Positions 48,143 to 56,818 of a stretch of 64,000 bases of DNA are shown here, in pieces. Numbering within the stretch: position 1 is the stretch's first letter; each line of letters begins with the position of its first letter. The notes under the pieces are model-generated. The model was given only the letters and a program-made list of their open reading frames with translations, was not told the origin of the DNA and did no database searches. Made by a program: the position numbers and the translations under genes. The DNA is from an uncultured Hyphomicrobiales bacterium (GTDB lineage Bacteria > Pseudomonadota > Alphaproteobacteria > Rhizobiales > Devosiaceae): positions 1 through 64,000 of the forward strand of contig CAIMLX010000205.1 in assembly GCA_903842455.1 (NCBI GenBank). Direction: 5' to 3'.

Positions 48143-49132
48143 ATGCATATTCTGATCATCGGGGCGGCCGGCATGGTCGGCCGCAAGCTCACCTCGGCGC
48201 TGGTCGCGGCCGGCGAGGTTGGCGGCAACCCGATCGGGCGCCTGACGCTCGCCGACGTGGTGGTGCCCAGCGCGCCAGCCGGCTTCACCGGTAAGGTCGA
48301 AACGCTCGCCTCCGACCTGTCGGCACCGGGCGCTGCCGCAGCGCTCGTCGCCTCACGCCCCGACCTGATCTACCACCTCGCCGCCATCGTTTCGGGCGAG
48401 GCCGAAGCCGATTTCGAGAAGGGCTACCGCATCAATCTCGACGGCATGCGCTACCTGCTCGAGGCCATCCGTCTCGAAGGCATGCGGGAAGCCTACAAGC
48501 CGCGGCTGGTCTTCACCTCGTCGATCGCCGTGTTCGGCGCGCCCTATCCCGAGGTGATCGAAGACGAGTTCTTCACCACCCCGCTCACCAGCTACGGCAC
48601 GCAGAAGGCAATTTGCGAGCTGCTGCTCAACGACTATTCCCGCAAGGGCTTCGTCGACGGCGTCGGCATTCGCCTGCCGACCATCTCGATCCGCCCCGGC
48701 AAGCCGAATGCGGCGGCGTCGGGGTTCTTCTCCAACATCCTGCGCGAGCCGCTGTCAGGGCTGGAGGCAGTTCTGCCCGTCTCCAAGGATGTGCGCCACT
48801 GGTTCGCCAGCCCTCGCGCCGCCATCGGCTTCCTGATGCATGCAGCCGAACTCGACACCTCGCTGCTCGGCTGGCGCCGGTCGCTGTCGGCGCCGGGTCT
48901 CTCCGCCACCGTCGGCGAGGAGATCGAGGCCCTGCGCCGGGTGGCGGGCGATAAGGCCGTGGCGCTGATCAAGGACGTGCCGGACGCCCGGATCATCTCG
49001 ATGGTCGATGGCTGGCCGAAGAATTTTTCGACCAAGCGCGCCGAGTCCCTCGGCTTCCGGGCCGAAAAGACCTTCGACGAGATCATCCGCATTCACATCG
49101 AAGACGAACTCAACGGCAAGATCGGCGGTTGA
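48143..49132 (+). CDS. denD: NAD-dependent epimerase/dehydratase family, D-erythronate dehydrogenase-like
   Basis: Start ATG 48143 (AGAGGGA upstream; ATG 48125 also possible), 329 residues. An SDR-extended enzyme with GAAGMVGRKL, a hydrophobic YHLAAIVSGEAEADFEKGYRIN segment, the catalytic YGTQK and a C-terminal substrate domain containing RLPTISIRPGKPNAAASGFFSNI. This combination fits the DenD group, which oxidises D-erythronate at C2 in tetronate catabolism. No DenK/OtnC partners are adjacent, so the gene symbol is tentative. Confidence 0.75.
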   Translation: MHILIIGAAGMVGRKLTSALVAAGEVGGNPIGRLTLADVVVPSAPAGFTGKVETLASDLSAPGAAAALVASRPDLIYHLAAIVSGEAEADFEKGYRINLDGMRYLLEAIRLEGMREAYKPRLVFTSSIAVFGAPYPEVIEDEFFTTPLTSYGTQKAICELLLNDYSRKGFVDGVGIRLPTISIRPGKPNAAASGFFSNILREPLSGLEAVLPVSKDVRHWFASPRAAIGFLMHAAELDTSLLGWRRSLSAPGLSATVGEEIEALRRVAGDKAVALIKDVPDARIISMVDGWPKNFSTKRAESLGFRAEKTFDEIIRIHIEDELNGKIGG

Positions 49133-49150
49133 TCAGGCGATGGCTGCCGC

Positions 49151-50062
49151 TCAGCGGCGCGGCAGCCACTTCTTTTCGACCTTGCACACCATGGTGTAGG
49201 CGGGGTCGTAGACGTTGCCGACTTCGTAGCGCACGACCTGGCCGAGCAGGTGGCTCGCGGCGGTGCGCGACAGGCCGTAGTCGGCCATCAGCCAGTTGAA
49301 CATGTCGTTGGTGGCGTGCTGGAGGGCCTGATCGAGCGGACGGGCATTGCCGACCGAGAAGATCTCGCGCTCGTTCTCGCCACGCGGCCACACCAGCTTC
49401 TTGCCCTTTTCGACCGTCAGGCGAACCTCGACCTCGTAGCTGGTCTCGACGCCGGTGCCGACGATCTCGCCGTCGCCCTGAACGGCGTGGCAATCACCGA
49501 GGAAGAACAGGGCGCCGGTGGCCGACACCGGGAACCACACTGTCGCGCCGGGGCCGAAGCCGCGATAGTCCATGTTGCCGCCATTCTCGGCGCTGGTCGC
49601 GGTCGAGAATGCCTGGCCGAGGCCGGGGGCGACTCCGAAGCAGCCGATCATCGGCTCGAGCGGCAGCACCAGATGTTCGAGGCCGGGGACGGGCGGCGAC
49701 AGCTGCAGGGTGCCGCCCTGCCGGTCGATGGACCAGTTGGCCTTTTCGCGCGACGGCAGGTCGCGCACGGTTTCCGGATCGACGACGTTGGCGGCGAGCG
49801 ACGAGCGGGTCCAGCCGGTGGCGCGGTTGGGCGTCATGCGCAGGATCTCGACCTTCAGGGCATCGCCCGGCTCGGCGGTCTCGACGAAGATCGGGCCATT
49901 CATCGGATTGGGACCCTGGCTGACCTGAACCCCGTCCTTGTCGGCACCGGCGGCATCAAGGGTTTCGGTGATCACCGTATCGCCCGAGGCGACGGTGAAG
50001 GCTGGCGGGCGGGTGCCGAGCACGTTGTGCCAGTGGTCGGCGACGAAGCGGTGGGTAGCCAT
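49151..50062 (-). CDS. Acetamidase/formamidase family protein
   Basis: Start ATG 50062 (MATHRFVADHWHNVLG), 303 residues. The FmdA/AmdA fold motifs are present: GPNPMNGPIFVETAEPGDALKVEIL, PMIGCFGVAPG, NGGNMDYRGFGPGATVWFPV, and LFFLGDCHAVQGDGEIVGTGVET. The metal/catalytic residues of the family are in HDC-type segments such as FLGDCHA. It hydrolyses short aliphatic amides to acid and ammonia; the exact substrate is unknown. It follows the Fe-ADH gene after a 109-base gap that contains a hairpin. Confidence 0.88.
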   Translation of the reverse strand: MATHRFVADHWHNVLGTRPPAFTVASGDTVITETLDAAGADKDGVQVSQGPNPMNGPIFVETAEPGDALKVEILRMTPNRATGWTRSSLAANVVDPETVRDLPSREKANWSIDRQGGTLQLSPPVPGLEHLVLPLEPMIGCFGVAPGLGQAFSTATSAENGGNMDYRGFGPGATVWFPVSATGALFFLGDCHAVQGDGEIVGTGVETSYEVEVRLTVEKGKKLVWPRGENEREIFSVGNARPLDQALQHATNDMFNWLMADYGLSRTAASHLLGQVVRYEVGNVYDPAYTMVCKVEKKWLPRR

Positions 50063-50131
50063 GAAGTCAATCTCCCTCGGATGCCAAGGGGTAGCGAGCG
50101 GACGGGGGCTTGTCATCCCCCGCCAAAGGCG

Positions 50132-50161
50132 AACGGCCGGATGCGGAGCATCCGGACCGTT
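50132..50161 (-). terminator. Hairpin between Fe-ADH and acetamidase genes
   Basis: Inverted repeat AACGGCCGGATGC / GCATCCGGACCGTT with one bulged base and a 3-base loop. It lies ten bases after the Fe-ADH stop. It has no T tract, so it may be a weak terminator or an RNA-stabilising structure that lowers downstream expression. Confidence 0.5.
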
Positions 50162-50171
50162 GGCAGTGGAA

Positions 50172-51299
50172 TCAGCCCATCGCGGCTTCGAGCAGGGCCC
50201 GGTAGTCGGCTGCGCTTGCGACGCGCGGATTGGTGGCGTGGCTATGATCGGCGAGCCCACGCTCGATCACCCAGTCGAAATGGTCTTCGCGCACGCCCAG
50301 CACCCGCAATCCCTTGGGGACACCAAGGCGGGCATTCAGAGCATCGAGTTCGTTCGCGACATTGGCGGAGTCGGGCAGGCCCAGGGCGGCCTTCAACTGC
50401 CCGAGCTTGCCGGCGATCTCCGGCGCGTTGAAGCGCACCACCGGGGGCATGATAATGGCGTTGAGCGTGCCGTGGTGCAGCGACACATCCTTCAGCCCGC
50501 CGAGCGCATGGCTGAGGGCGTGCACCGCGCCGAGGCCCTTCTGGAAGGCGAGGCCGCCCATCAAGGCGCCCATCAGCATCTCGGTGCGGGCGCCAAGGTT
50601 TTTGCCGTCGGTGCAGGCGGTCTCGATGTTGCGCCAGATGCGCCCGGCGCCGTCGAGGGCGATGGCTTCGGCCGGCGGGTTGTACCGCGGCGAGCAGAGC
50701 GTCTCGATGCAGTGGCTCAGCGCATCGAGGCCAGTTGCTGCGGTGAGGCCGGGCGGCAGGCCGAGCGTCAGTTCGGGGTCCGAGATGGAGCGCTTCGGGA
50801 TCAGGTGCGGGCTGATGAAGCCGAGCTTGCGGCCATCATCGAGCGTCAGCAGCGCGGCGCGGCCGACTTCGGCGCCGGTGCCGGCGGTGGTGGGGATGGC
50901 GATGACCGGCGCCACCTTGTCGGTGATGCGGGCGAGGCCGCCGTAGATCATGGCGTACTGCTCGAGCGGGCCGTCATGGGTCGCGAGCAGGGCGACGCCC
51001 TTGGCGAGGTCGATCGGCGAGCCGCCGCCGAGCGCCACGATGCCATCGCAGTCCTCTGCCTTGTACATCGCCAGCGCGGCAAGCACCGCGGACTCGGTCG
51101 GGTTGGGCGGGGTGTCGAGAAAGACGGGCGTGCCCGTTGGGAGGTGTGCGGTGGCCTTCGCGACCAGCCCTGCAGCCTGCACGCCCTTGTCGGCGACCAG
51201 CAAGGGCCGGCGCATGCCGAACTCCCCCGTGGCCTCTGCCAGGCTCGCGATCGCGCCCGGACCAAACTCGATGCCGGTGAGGTAGGCAATTCTGCTCAT
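50172..51299 (-). CDS. Iron-containing alcohol dehydrogenase
   Basis: A 375-residue group III alcohol dehydrogenase. It has the NAD-binding [11 protein letters not shown] and [15 protein letters not shown], and the iron ligands Asp/His in [10 protein letters not shown], His in [10 protein letters not shown] and His in SLHHGTLN. Members reduce or oxidise primary alcohols, lactaldehyde, 4-hydroxybutyrate or maleylacetate; the sequence does not tell which. It probably forms a loose operon with the acetamidase gene downstream. Confidence 0.9.
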   Translation of the reverse strand: MSRIAYLTGIEFGPGAIASLAEATGEFGMRRPLLVADKGVQAAGLVAKATAHLPTGTPVFLDTPPNPTESAVLAALAMYKAEDCDGIVALGGGSPIDLAKGVALLATHDGPLEQYAMIYGGLARITDKVAPVIAIPTTAGTGAEVGRAALLTLDDGRKLGFISPHLIPKRSISDPELTLGLPPGLTAATGLDALSHCIETLCSPRYNPPAEAIALDGAGRIWRNIETACTDGKNLGARTEMLMGALMGGLAFQKGLGAVHALSHALGGLKDVSLHHGTLNAIIMPPVVRFNAPEIAGKLGQLKAALGLPDSANVANELDALNARLGVPKGLRVLGVREDHFDWVIERGLADHSHATNPRVASAADYRALLEAAMG

Positions 51300-51389
51300 T
51301 GGCGTTTCCTCCCATGGTGACGCGGCACGACCTTAAGGCCGTTTATGCGTAGTGCAGCAAGCCTTTAGTTCAACTCGAGCCCGTCGCCG

Positions 51390-51749
51390 CTAGCCGTTTG
51401 CCAGTTTGATCAGGATGTCGGCGTGGCAGGGCGTCCCGGGCCTGCACCAGCAGGCGAGGTTCTGACCGCCCAGTTCGCGCCGGATGGTGTCGAGGCTCGG
51501 GGGATCGCCGGGCGACAGGGCAGGGTCAAGCGCACCCTGTAGCCAGTCGCTCGCCATGGCGACGGCCTTTGCCTGCGCGGCGGCGCGGTCGAGGCCGTAG
51601 GTCTTGGCGATATCGTCGATCGAGAACGGATTGCCCCATGGGCCAGGGCGGGTCACCAGCTTTGCCGGCAGGCCGTTGAGAGCCTGCGAGGCCTGCTGCA
51701 GGTTGAAGCCGGCCCGGCGCGACACCTGCATGCGGACCGGGCGGGCCAT
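51390..51749 (-). CDS. DUF4326 protein
   Basis: The track start at 51800 is inside the upstream gene; ATG 51749 overlaps that gene's stop (TGATG) and gives 119 residues. The core VTRPGPWGNPFSI and the C-terminal LGGQNLACWCRPGTPCHADILIKLA define DUF4326. The Cys-x-Cys...Cys-His cluster suggests a metal or nucleic-acid-binding function, but none has been shown. It is translationally coupled to the TRIC-like channel gene. Confidence 0.85.
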   Translation of the reverse strand: MARPVRMQVSRRAGFNLQQASQALNGLPAKLVTRPGPWGNPFSIDDIAKTYGLDRAAAQAKAVAMASDWLQGALDPALSPGDPPSLDTIRRELGGQNLACWCRPGTPCHADILIKLANG

Positions 51750-52369
51750 CAGTGCAAGTCTTTCTTGTCGTAGACGAATTTCGGCATCTGCACCTTCCAC
51801 ACGATGGCGGCGACGCGGAGCCCGAAGCCGATGGCGATGGTGGCGAGAATGACGATGTCCTGCGGCAGGCCGCTCTGCAGGCCGAGATAATAGAGCACCC
51901 CGGCAACAATCGAGACGGTGGCGTAGAGCTCGGAGGCGAAGACCAGCGGGACGTCGTTGCAGAGGATGTCGCGGGCGATGCCGCCGACGATCCCGGTCAT
52001 CATGCCGGAGACGATGACGATGATCGGCGGCTGGCCCATGGTCAGCGCCACGTTGCAGCCGATGATGGTGAACACCACGAGACCCACCGCGTCGAGCAAC
52101 AGGAAGGGCCAGCGCAGCGCGTCCATGAAGCGGGCGAGGGCGATGGTGACGAAGGCGGCGGCGCAGCAGATCAGCAGCAGGTAGGGGTTCTCGACCCAGG
52201 TCAGAGGGTAGTGGCCGAGGACCACGTCGCGGAAGCTGCCGCCGCCGAGCGCCGTGACACAGGCGAGGACGCAGACGCCGAACCAGTCCATCTTGCGACG
52301 GCCGGCAGCGAGCGCGGCCGTCATCGCTTCGGCGGTAATGGCTATGTAGAAAATGACCTCAAGCAGCAT
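51749..52369 (-). CDS. TRIC-family (UPF0126) membrane protein
   Basis: A 206-residue protein with seven hydrophobic helices and an internal duplication. The glycine-rich signature CVTALGGGSFRDVVLGHYP in the first half is mirrored by MMTGIVGGIARDILCNDVP in the second. This is the bacterial trimeric intracellular cation channel family (YicG-like). It probably conducts K+ or transports a small solute such as glycine in the inner membrane. Confidence 0.9.
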   Translation of the reverse strand: MLLEVIFYIAITAEAMTAALAAGRRKMDWFGVCVLACVTALGGGSFRDVVLGHYPLTWVENPYLLLICCAAAFVTIALARFMDALRWPFLLLDAVGLVVFTIIGCNVALTMGQPPIIVIVSGMMTGIVGGIARDILCNDVPLVFASELYATVSIVAGVLYYLGLQSGLPQDIVILATIAIGFGLRVAAIVWKVQMPKFVYDKKDLH

Positions 52370-52409
52370 GCGAAACCCCGCAATCTCGGGGTTTGACTAG
52401 AGCAGAGGC

Positions 52410-52811
52410 TTACTCCGCCGTCGACTGGATGGTGATGATCTTCACTTCGGAGTCGCTGCAGGCGTCGTCGAGACAGATCTCGCTCATCCAGACCTGGCCG
52501 TCGCCGAACATGGCGCCTTCGGCGTTGACGAACAGCTCGTTGAAGGACTGGTCGGCGATGGCGCCGGCGATCTCGGGGGTGACGATGGCGGCGTAGTGCC
52601 CGGCGAACTCCCCGGCGTCTCCGACCACCATCGGTTCGCCGTCGGCGACGACCTCGATGGGGTAGCTGACCCAGTCGGCGAAGGAGGTGCTGTCACCCTC
52701 GGCGACAGCCTGCTGGATGGCGTCGAAGGCCTGGCGGTAGGTGTCGGGAGACTGGGCGAAGACGCTGGTGGTTGCGAGGGCAAAGAGGGCGGCGGCAATG
52801 AGACGAGACAT
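52410..52811 (-). CDS. Small secreted protein of unknown function
   Basis: The start is placed at ATG 52811, which opens a clean signal peptide (MSRLIAAALFALATTSVFAQ); 133 residues. The mature ~113-residue acidic protein begins SPDTYRQAFDAIQQAVAEGD and contains AFDAIQQA, WVSYPIEVV and a C-terminal Cys pair (EICLDDACSD) that may form a disulfide. The pattern of an amphipathic helix followed by short strands recalls NTF2-like folds, but I cannot assign a family with confidence. Confidence 0.7.
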   Translation of the reverse strand: MSRLIAAALFALATTSVFAQSPDTYRQAFDAIQQAVAEGDSTSFADWVSYPIEVVADGEPMVVGDAGEFAGHYAAIVTPEIAGAIADQSFNELFVNAEGAMFGDGQVWMSEICLDDACSDSEVKIITIQSTAE

Positions 52812-52900
52812 CTGAAATCGGGCTCCGCTAAAATCGGGTGGGCACAGTTCGAACATTGTGATGAACGCTACGACATCCATTTCTGAACGGATTCTGAACG

Positions 52901-53524
52901 ATGCGTAAGCCGCAAAGCATGAAGGCGCTGGAAGAACTTGGCCGGATTCGTCTCAGCAAAAACTTCTTCATGCGCGATTTTCTCCACTCGGAGATTTCGC
53001 AGTTCTATTCGATCCCCAACATACCAGATGACCCCGACCTCGCGATAGAGGCGGGCACGCGGCTGTGCGAGGAGCTGCTGGAGCCGCTGATGGCGCGGTT
53101 CGGGCGGCTCTCGATCCGGTCGGCATTCCGATCAAAGGCCGTCAACGATTTCGGCAACAGGAATGGCCTGAACTGCGCCCGGAACGAGGCCAACTATGCC
53201 GGCCACATCTGGGATGAACGTGATGTGGCGGGCAGGACGGGCGCGACCGCCTGCATCATCGTGCATGCCCTCATCCCCTACTACGAGGCCACCGGGCGCT
53301 GGGAAGCGCTGGCGTGGTGGGTGCACGACCACCTGCCGTACCATGACCTTGAGTTCTTCCCGCGGTTTGCGGCGGTGAACGTCACCTGGCGCGAAATGCC
53401 GGATCGACGCATCTACTCCTATATCCCGCCACGACGCGGCTGGCTGACCAAGCAGGGCATGTCGAATGCCGTGGGTTCGCACGAAGCCGAGTATGCGGAG
53501 TGGATCGACTCGTTGTCGAGTTGA
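52901..53524 (+). CDS. M15A-like (DUF882-type) peptidase-fold protein
   Basis: A 207-residue protein without signal peptide. The N-terminal half (SKNFFMRDFLHSEISQFYSIPN ... RLCEELLEPLMARFGRLSIRSAFRS) follows the usual pattern of M15A-type zinc D,D-carboxypeptidases. Possible zinc ligands are His and Asp in AGHIWDERD and a later His in VHDHLPYHDLEF. The ligand spacing is not canonical, so enzymatic activity is uncertain. The mannonate dehydratase gene follows 50 bases later. Confidence 0.55.
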   Translation: MRKPQSMKALEELGRIRLSKNFFMRDFLHSEISQFYSIPNIPDDPDLAIEAGTRLCEELLEPLMARFGRLSIRSAFRSKAVNDFGNRNGLNCARNEANYAGHIWDERDVAGRTGATACIIVHALIPYYEATGRWEALAWWVHDHLPYHDLEFFPRFAAVNVTWREMPDRRIYSYIPPRRGWLTKQGMSNAVGSHEAEYAEWIDSLSS

Positions 53525-53574
53525 CAGGTTTCGGGCCGCCCTCTAGCACCGCCTGACATACTCGGGAGGAGAAG

Positions 53575-54789
53575 ATGCGGCACACCTGGCGCTGGTTTGG
53601 CCCCAAGGATCTGGCCAAGATCGACGACATCGTGCAGGCGGGCGCCGAGGGTGTGGTCACTGCGCTTCACCACGTCCCCAACGGGATGGTGTGGTCGCCC
53701 GAAGAGATCGCGAAGCGGCAGGCGGAAATCCGCGTGCGCTCGGATGGCGCGGCGTCGGGCCTCGAGTGGGAGGTGATCGAAAGCCTGCCGGTTTCCGAAG
53801 ACATCAAGAAGCAGAAGGGCGACTGGCGCCAGCATATTGAGACCTACAAGACGAGCCTGCGGAACGTCGCGAAGGCCGGGCTCGAGGTGGTGTGCTACAA
53901 CTTCATGCCGGTGATCGACTGGACGCGCACGGACCTCCGCTACCAGGTGAGCCATGGCGGCACCTGCATGCGCTTCGACATCTACGATTTCGCGGCCTTC
54001 GACATCCATGTGCTGAAGCGCAATGCGGCGATCCACGACTTTTCGGTGGAGGTGGTCGAGGAAGCCGAGCGGCGGTTCGCGCGGATGGATGAGGCGGCGC
54101 AGCAGGCGCTGGCGCGCAACATCACCATGGGCCTGCCGGGCTCGACCGAGAGCCTGACGCTCGACGACGTGCGGGCGCACCTTGCCGAGTATGGCCACAT
54201 TTCGGCCGACCAACTCAGGCAGCATTTCATCGATTTCCTCACCGAGATCATCCCGGTGGCGGAAGAGGTCGGGGTGCGGATGTGCTGCCACCCGGACGAC
54301 CCGCCGTTCGAACTGCTCGGCCTGCCGCGCATCATGTCGACGGCGGCCGACTACCGGAAGATCCTTGGCGCGGTCGACAGCCCGGCGAACGGGATGACGC
54401 TCTGCTCGGGCTCGCTGGGCGCGCGGCCGGACAACGAACTGCCGGCGATCATGAGCGAGTTCGGCGCCAAGGTGCACTTCTTGCACCTGCGGAACGTGAA
54501 GCGGGACAGCGACGCGATCGCCGGATCGTTCTACGAGGCCGAGCACCTGGGCGGCGACACCGACATGGTGGCGTTGATCGCGGCGATCCTTACCGAGGAA
54601 TCGCGGCGGCGCCAGCAGGGCCGCAAGGACCACCAGATCCCGATGCGGCCGGACCATGGGCAGGACATTCTCGACGACCTGCAGCGCCGGGCCCAGCCGG
54701 GCTACCCGACGATCGGCCGGCTGAAGGGCCTCGCGGAGCTGCGCGGCGTGGAACGAGCCCTGAGCCATAGCCAGTTCGGCATCGTCTGA
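53575..54789 (+). CDS. uxuA: Mannonate dehydratase
   Basis: A 404-residue TIM-barrel enzyme with GGGAGGAG before ATG 53575. UxuA signatures are MRHTWRWFGPKD, GVVTALHHVPNG, EVVCYNFMPVIDWTRTDL, VRMCCHPDDPPFELLGLPRI, and MTLCSGSLGARPDNEL. They end with HFLHLRNVKR and the RPDHGQDI metal-binding stretch. It dehydrates D-mannonate to 2-keto-3-deoxygluconate in hexuronate (glucuronate) catabolism. No other uxu/uxa genes are adjacent. A strong terminator follows. Confidence 0.96.
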   Translation: MRHTWRWFGPKDLAKIDDIVQAGAEGVVTALHHVPNGMVWSPEEIAKRQAEIRVRSDGAASGLEWEVIESLPVSEDIKKQKGDWRQHIETYKTSLRNVAKAGLEVVCYNFMPVIDWTRTDLRYQVSHGGTCMRFDIYDFAAFDIHVLKRNAAIHDFSVEVVEEAERRFARMDEAAQQALARNITMGLPGSTESLTLDDVRAHLAEYGHISADQLRQHFIDFLTEIIPVAEEVGVRMCCHPDDPPFELLGLPRIMSTAADYRKILGAVDSPANGMTLCSGSLGARPDNELPAIMSEFGAKVHFLHLRNVKRDSDAIAGSFYEAEHLGGDTDMVALIAAILTEESRRRQQGRKDHQIPMRPDHGQDILDDLQRRAQPGYPTIGRLKGLAELRGVERALSHSQFGIV

Positions 54790-54811
54790 ACTCGACGCGT
54801 CGCATCAACCG

Positions 54812-54848
54812 GCCCGCTACCTGCGACAAAGCAGGTGGCGGGCTTTTT
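54812..54848 (+). terminator. Intrinsic terminator of uxuA
   Basis: A 13-bp stem GCCCGCTACCTGC / GCAGGTGGCGGGC with one G-T pair, a six-base loop and five T residues directly after. It lies 23 bases downstream of the uxuA stop. Confidence 0.9.
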
Positions 54849-54860
54849 CTCGTCCGGCGC

Positions 54861-54888
54861 TTGACACTCATAGCTGATGGGCTATGAG
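54861..54888 (+). promoter_or_regulatory. Promoter with ArsR-type dyad upstream of the arsR-like operon
   Basis: TTGACA (54861-54866), a 16-base spacer and TATGAG (54883-54888) form a plausible sigma-70 promoter. The perfect dyad CTCATAGC-N6-GCTATGAG spans spacer and -10, and further CCATAGCC and GGTATGG half sites follow before the start codon. The ATAGC half site repeated in both directions is the arrangement expected for a small ArsR-type autorepressor. Confidence 0.7.
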
Positions 54889-54915
54889 TAAGCCATAGCC
54901 AACGGGGTATGGATA

Positions 54916-55242
54916 GTGGCGCCCGAAGCGCAGGACCTTTTGTTCAGATCGCTTTCCGATCCGACGCGGCGCGGGCTGTTCGAGCGGCTGTGCCGCGAGG
55001 GCGAGCTTTCGGTTGTGGCCCTGACGGCGAAGGCCGGGGTGTCGCAACCGGTGGTCTCCAAGCACCTCGGGGTGCTGCGGGACGCCGGGCTGGTGACGGG
55101 GCGGCACGAGGGGCGCGAGACGCGATATTCGGCGCGGCCCGAGGCGCTGCGGCCACTGGTGGACTGGACCAAGGATATGGCCGGCTTCTGGGAAGGCCGG
55201 TTCGACGATCTCGAAAACCTCTTGCGAAGGATGGACCAATGA
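54916..55242 (+). CDS. ArsR/SmtB-type HTH regulator (SdpR-like)
   Basis: Start GTG 54916; 108 residues. The winged helix is evident: FRSLSDPTRRGLFERLCREGELSVVALTAKAGVSQPVVSKHLGVLRDAGLVTGRHEGRETRYSARPEAL. No metal-binding Cys/His cluster is present, so it belongs to the non-metal group usually found with AHSA1/SRPBCC genes. It leads an operon that ends in such a gene. Its stop overlaps the next start (ATGA). Confidence 0.92.
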   Translation: MAPEAQDLLFRSLSDPTRRGLFERLCREGELSVVALTAKAGVSQPVVSKHLGVLRDAGLVTGRHEGRETRYSARPEALRPLVDWTKDMAGFWEGRFDDLENLLRRMDQ

Positions 55243-55442
55243 GCAGGTTGATCAGGCAGTGCCACCGGTGGATTTCGGCGCTGTTCGTCGTGACGGTCAT
55301 CATCACCACTGTGGCACTAGCTCAGCCGGAGCCGATCGTCTGGGTATCGTACATGCCGCTGCTCCCGCTGCTCCTCTTGCTGGTGACGGGGCTCTACCTT
55401 TTCGTGCTGCCCTATGCGCAACGCTGGCGGGCGCGGGGTTAG
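55239..55442 (+). CDS. Small two-helix membrane protein
   Basis: A 67-residue protein starting at the ATGA overlap with the arsR-like gene. It has two hydrophobic helices (ISALFVVTVIITTVALA and MPLLPLLLLLVTGLYLFVLPY) with a short periplasmic loop and a basic C-terminus (AQRWRARG). It resembles small transmembrane proteins found in arsR-AHSA1 operons, but I cannot name a function. Confidence 0.75.
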   Translation: MSRLIRQCHRWISALFVVTVIITTVALAQPEPIVWVSYMPLLPLLLLLVTGLYLFVLPYAQRWRARG

Positions 55443-55446
55443 GTCG

Positions 55447-55905
55447 ATGGCGAAGAAGTCAGCCGGCAGGCCGGGGATCGACGCGCCGTGGCAGGCGCCC
55501 ACCGAGGTGGTGCGGCTTTCGGGCGGCAACCCGCAGGTGCCGCTGGGGTTTGGCGAGGAGCCGGTACGCTGGTTCATCGCGGCGATGCCCGGCTGGCAGA
55601 GCGCCATGGGAAAACGGCTCGATGCTCTGATCACGTCAGCTGCCCCGGGCGTGATGAAGGCGGTGAAGTGGAACACGCCGATGTACGGCATGGAACTCGA
55701 CCACTATTTCGCAGGGTTCCATTGCTTTGACCGCTACATCAAGGTCAGCTTCAATTCCGGGGCGCTGCTCGATCCGATGCCGCCGGGGACGTCGAAGCAG
55801 GCGAAGGTGCGCTACCTCGATATCCACGAGGGCGATCCGCTCGACGAGGCGCAGTTCAAGGACTGGGTGAAGCAGGCGAGCCAGTTGCCGGGGGACAAGC
55901 TGTGA
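55447..55905 (+). CDS. DUF1801 family protein
   Basis: Start ATG 55447, four bases after the previous stop; 152 residues. The YdhG/DUF1801 fold is recognisable from AMPGWQSAMGKRLDALITSAAPGVMKAVKWNTPMYGMELDHYFAGFHCFDRYIKVSFNSGALLDP. This family has no proven reaction but constantly co-occurs with AHSA1-like proteins. It is one of two DUF1801-like genes in this operon; the two share the WN-P and K-x-x-F patterns but are clearly diverged. Confidence 0.82.
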   Translation: MAKKSAGRPGIDAPWQAPTEVVRLSGGNPQVPLGFGEEPVRWFIAAMPGWQSAMGKRLDALITSAAPGVMKAVKWNTPMYGMELDHYFAGFHCFDRYIKVSFNSGALLDPMPPGTSKQAKVRYLDIHEGDPLDEAQFKDWVKQASQLPGDKL

Positions 55906-55915
55906 GGACGGGACG

Positions 55916-56296
55916 ATGAGTGACGCGGAACGGGAGATCGACAACCGGATCGGCCAGCTCGGCGGCTGGCGTGGCACCAAGCTCGCCAAGGTGCGCGAAC
56001 TTGTGAAGCAGGCGCTGCCGGACGTGGTCGAGGAGTGGAAGTGGGAGAACCCGGTCTGGAACAAGGACGGGATCATCTGCACCGGCGAGGCCTACAAGGC
56101 GGCGATCAAGTTGACCTTTCCAAAAGGCGCGTCGCTGAAGGACCCGAAGCGGCTGTTCAACTCGAGCCTTGAAGGGGCGACGCGCCGGGCTCTCGACATC
56201 AAGGAGGCCGACGAGATCGACGAGGCCGGGCTCATGGCGCTGTTCGTGGAGGCGGCGGAGCTGAACGCCGCGACTGCGCAGGCGAAGAAGAAGTGA
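55916..56296 (+). CDS. DUF1801 family protein (second copy)
   Basis: A 126-residue protein 10 bases after the first DUF1801 gene. Key parts are LAKVRELVKQALPDVVEEWKWENPVWNKDGIICTGEAYKAAIKLTFPKGASLKDPKRLFNSSLEG, the typical DUF1801 sheet. The C-terminus is Ala/Lys-rich. Its stop overlaps the GTG start of the SRPBCC gene (GTGA). Confidence 0.85.
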   Translation: MSDAEREIDNRIGQLGGWRGTKLAKVRELVKQALPDVVEEWKWENPVWNKDGIICTGEAYKAAIKLTFPKGASLKDPKRLFNSSLEGATRRALDIKEADEIDEAGLMALFVEAAELNAATAQAKKK

Positions 56297-56709
56297 GGGC
56301 GCCCGCCGACGCGCCTGAAATCCGCTCGGTGGTGGTGGAGCGCGAGATGCCGTTTCCTCCCGCGCGGATCTGGCGGGCGCTGACCCAGCCACACCTGATC
56401 GCCGAGTGGCTGCTGCAATCGGACTTCGCGCCCGTGGTGGGGCGCGACTTCAAGTTCACGCAGGAGTGGGGCGCCATTGACTGCCGAGTGACCGAGGTCG
56501 AGCTGGAGCGTTCGCTTGCCTATACCTGGGCAGCGTTCGGGCTCGAGAGCACCGTCACGTGGACGCTGACGCCGACCGGGCAAGGGACGCGGCTGCGGAT
56601 GGAGCAGGTTGGGTTCCGGCGGGACCAGGAAGAGGCGTTCCGCGGGGCACGGGCGGCCTGGACAGGGTACTTTGGGCAGTTGGAGAGTGTGGTTTCCGCG
56701 GTGGCGTAG
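56293..56709 (+). CDS. SRPBCC/AHSA1-like protein
   Basis: Start GTG 56293 overlapping the previous stop; 138 residues. It is an activator-of-Hsp90-ATPase-1-like START fold: RSVVVEREMPFPPARIWRALTQPHLIAEWLLQSDF, VTEVELERSLAYTW, VTWTLTPTGQGTRLRMEQVGF and the C-terminal helix WTGYFGQLESVV. Such proteins bind hydrophobic ligands; in ArsR-linked operons the physiological role is unknown. Confidence 0.9.
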   Translation: MRAPADAPEIRSVVVEREMPFPPARIWRALTQPHLIAEWLLQSDFAPVVGRDFKFTQEWGAIDCRVTEVELERSLAYTWAAFGLESTVTWTLTPTGQGTRLRMEQVGFRRDQEEAFRGARAAWTGYFGQLESVVSAVA

Positions 56710-56730
56710 GGCACTCGTGCAGGCAAACTG

Positions 56731-56793
56731 CCGATGCCGCCCCCTCCACCACCCTTCGGGCGGTCCCCCTCCCCCGCTTCGCAGGGGAGGACC
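56731..56793. repeat. Dispersed palindromic intergenic repeat, copy 2
   Basis: Begins CCGATGCCGCCCCCTCCACC, contains a CTTCG-centred hairpin, a TCCCCCTCCCCCGC run, and ends GGAGGACC. It aligns with the reverse complement of copy 1 near putA. It lies between the AHSA1-like gene and the convergent deacylase gene. Confidence 0.75.
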
Positions 56794-56818
56794 GAGGTCG
56801 GGGCACTGACGTCGCCGG

